Shown: piece after piece, positions 5,963 to 7,662 of the stretch
Layout: each line of letters opens with the position of its first letter
How positions within the stretch are numbered: position 1 is the stretch's first letter
NCBI GenBank assembly: GCA_947497635.1
Contig: CANMHZ010000050.1
Location: 1-7,662, forward strand
Direction: 5' to 3'
Source: Helicobacteraceae bacterium
GTDB taxonomy: Bacteria > Campylobacterota > Campylobacteria > Campylobacterales > Sulfurimonadaceae
Length of the DNA: 7,662 nucleotides
The notes under the pieces: model-generated
Seen by the model: the letters and a program-made list of their open reading frames with translations, nothing else
Databases searched by the model: none
What the model was told of the DNA's origin: nothing
Made by a program: the position numbers and the translations under genes

Positions 5963-6910
5963 ATGATAGATATAATTAACCAAATACGCACCGAAATCGC
6001 AAAAGTCGTCGTTGGACAGGAAAAAATGATCGACGGCTTACTGATCGGATTATTGTGCGACGGGCATATTTTGATCGAGGGGATTCCGGGACTGGCGAAA
6101 ACGACGACGGTAAAAGCTCTCTCGCAAACGTTGGGATTAGGATTTAAACGGGTGCAGTTTACCCCTGATTTATTGCCGAGTGATATTTTGGGCTCTGAAG
6201 TCTATGATCCGAAAAATAATGGATTTAAGATCAAGAAAGGGCCGATTTTTACGAACTTGCTTCTTGCCGATGAGATCAACCGTGCCCCTGCTAAAGTGCA
6301 ATCGGCGTTATTGGAAGTGATGCAAGAGCACCAAGTGACATTGGGGGATGAAAGTTTTAAACTCCAGCGTCCCTTCTTGGTATTGGCAACGCAAAATCCA
6401 ATCGAAAATGAGGGGGTTTATCCACTTCCTGAAGCGCAATTGGATCGTTTTATGATGAAACTTCGAGTCGGATACAACACAGCAGAAGAGGAACTTTCTA
6501 TTGCCCGTCGTATCGCTAGTGGCACCTCGGAAGAGATACACGCCGTTATTGATAGGGAGATGTTGGAAAAGCTCAAAGAGCGGGTGAAGGGTATCCATAT
6601 TGATGAGGAGGTGGAGCGATATATTATCGCACTAGTACAAGCGACGCGCCACCCTGAGCAGGTTGGACTGAATGACCTAAAAAAATACATCCAATTCGGA
6701 GCAAGTCCTCGTGTCAGTATAGATTTGTTCAAAGCGTGTAAAGCAGTGGCGTTTTTACGTGGACGTGAATTTGTAACCCCAAGTGACATAATGAGTATCC
6801 TCAAAGACATTATGCGTCACCGTATCGTTTTGAGCTATGAAGCGGAGGCGGAGAATATTGATGTGGATACACTCATTGAGCAGATAGTTAAAGCGGTTCC
6901 GGTACCGTAG
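5963..6910 (+). CDS. moxR: MoxR-family AAA+ ATPase
   Basis: This is a full-length 315-residue MoxR ATPase, a cytoplasmic chaperone-like ATPase that acts with vWA-domain partners. Key motifs are Walker A G40-IPGLA-K46-T47, Walker B LLLAD103-E104, sensor 1 at ATQN145, the arginine-finger region L-D161-R162-F, and sensor 2 at GASPR250. The lid domain fills about residues 175-310. The ATG at 5963 is preceded by AGAGGA at 5951-5956, 6 nt away. In most bacteria moxR opens the bat cluster; here it follows batD and a nuclease, and is followed after one base by DUF58. GC content returns to the level of the bat genes. Whether it is transcribed from the main promoter through the nuclease gene or from a promoter of its own cannot be decided by eye. 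Confidence 0.96.
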   Translation: MIDIINQIRTEIAKVVVGQEKMIDGLLIGLLCDGHILIEGIPGLAKTTTVKALSQTLGLGFKRVQFTPDLLPSDILGSEVYDPKNNGFKIKKGPIFTNLLLADEINRAPAKVQSALLEVMQEHQVTLGDESFKLQRPFLVLATQNPIENEGVYPLPEAQLDRFMMKLRVGYNTAEEELSIARRIASGTSEEIHAVIDREMLEKLKERVKGIHIDEEVERYIIALVQATRHPEQVGLNDLKKYIQFGASPRVSIDLFKACKAVAFLRGREFVTPSDIMSILKDIMRHRIVLSYEAEAENIDVDTLIEQIVKAVPVP

Positions 6911-6911
6911 T

Positions 6912-7662
6912 ATGAAAACCTCCCGTGAAATCCTTATCCGTGCCCGTCGTCAAATCGTAGGGGATCGTATCGGTAATAACCCTTCGATGTTTCGGGGGGA
7001 GGGGTATGATTTTATTGAACTTCGAGAATACATCAGCGGTGATGATACGCGCCATATTGATTGGAACATCACAGCAAAAATGCAACGCCCCTATGTCAAA
7101 GTGTTTCGAGAAGAACGGGAACTCTCCATCGTCACAGTGGCGATGTTGGGGGGTGCCCTTCATTTCGGACAAGATCGGTTTAAAATCGAGAGCGTGGCGG
7201 AAGCAGTGGCGTTAGTGGGGTATTCGGCGATTGGGAATGGGGATTTGTTGTCCCATTATAATTTTCGTGAGGATTTGGTTGATGAGATGCGCGGATCGAA
7301 AAAACGGTTTGCGGTGGCGGTGAGTGTCGAGAGTGTCATGAGAGCAGAGCTTATAGGGCATAAAGCCGATTATAATGCGATGGCGGCGACACTTGCAAAG
7401 CGATTAAAACGTAAATCACTGATCGTCCTTATCGGCGATTTTTTTGAGATTCCCCAATTGCGGTTATTGGCAAAAAAACACGAAGTGGTGGCGATTGTCG
7501 TGCGAGATCGGCTAGAAGAAAATCCTGAAGCGATGGGATTTAGTGCGTTGAGCGATCCTGAAAGCGGTGCGATAATTGAAGGGGATTTTAACGCTTCAAG
7601 TGTGAAAAAATACGCTCAAAAAGTACGGGAGCATGATGTGGCGTTGTTCGATAGTTTTCGTA
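6912..7662 (+). CDS. DUF58 (vWA-like) protein, 3' end cut by window
   Basis: The first 250 residues are present; the frame is open to the window edge. The DUF58 signature is clear: FRGEGYDFIELREY at 27-40, ISGDDTRHIDW at 41-51, then a basic segment with VKVFREERE at 62-70. DUF58 proteins are regular partners of MoxR ATPases and carry a degenerate vWA-like fold. Where the family normally has a D-x-S-x-S MIDAS motif after this segment, this protein reads VTVAMLGGALHFG (74-86), lacking the Asp and both Ser residues. A later aspartate, D176 in IGDFFEI, matches the usual third metal-binding position. No membrane segment is visible, so it is probably cytoplasmic. The ATG starts one base after the moxR stop with no good Shine-Dalgarno, so reinitiation is likely. 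Confidence 0.9.
   Translation, partial: MKTSREILIRARRQIVGDRIGNNPSMFRGEGYDFIELREYISGDDTRHIDWNITAKMQRPYVKVFREERELSIVTVAMLGGALHFGQDRFKIESVAEAVALVGYSAIGNGDLLSHYNFREDLVDEMRGSKKRFAVAVSVESVMRAELIGHKADYNAMAATLAKRLKRKSLIVLIGDFFEIPQLRLLAKKHEVVAIVVRDRLEENPEAMGFSALSDPESGAIIEGDFNASSVKKYAQKVREHDVALFDSFR

Noticed and set aside
7006..7215. Small + strand ORF inside the DUF58 gene
   Set aside because: It is a shadow in another frame of a clearly conserved DUF58 region.

Overview
The window reads as a piece of a Campylobacterota (epsilonproteobacterial) genome. The moderate GC content, free use of GGG glycine codons and long G runs, tightly packed co-directional genes and the protein set would suit a sulfur-oxidising, Sulfuricurvum- or Sulfurimonas-like organism. 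That assignment is inference; no rRNA or other marker gene is present.

Layout: all eight genes lie on the + strand and fill the window almost without gaps. Positions 1-173 are a leader region with a plausible promoter and a nested inverted repeat. A small exported thioredoxin-fold protein with a CPEC motif (174-566) follows, overlapped by 4 nt by an exported pentapeptide-repeat protein (563-1159). Fifteen bases later a Bat ("Bacteroides aerotolerance") cluster begins: batA (1175-2083), a batB-batC fusion (2080-3612) and batD (3593-4684). These are joined by a 4-nt and a 20-nt overlap. After an AT-rich 165-nt gap come a DUF1016/YhcG-type PD-(D/E)XK nuclease (4850-5932), a MoxR AAA+ ATPase (5963-6910) and a DUF58 protein (from 6912, cut by the window end).

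How the genes fit together: MoxR, DUF58, BatA, BatB/C and BatD are the standard parts of one conserved envelope-associated machine. MoxR is a cytoplasmic ATPase, DUF58 a cytoplasmic vWA-like partner, BatA and BatB membrane-anchored vWA proteins with MIDAS metal sites, BatC a TPR module, and BatD an exported, membrane-anchored beta-rich protein. Its biochemical job is not settled; metal-dependent, chaperone-like assembly of envelope or redox proteins and stress tolerance have been proposed. The two leading genes encode exported proteins and appear to belong to the same transcription unit.

The most unusual points are: (1) moxR and DUF58 come after the bat genes instead of before them, with a nuclease of clearly lower GC lodged at the junction; (2) a G8 tract near the 3' end of the batB-batC fusion, where a one-base slip in either direction gives an immediate stop just before batD; (3) a nested inverted repeat with two GATA-n-TATC palindromes over the predicted promoter; (4) a DUF58 protein whose first MIDAS motif is missing; and (5) a stop-interrupted stretch in frame with, and just ahead of, the nuclease.
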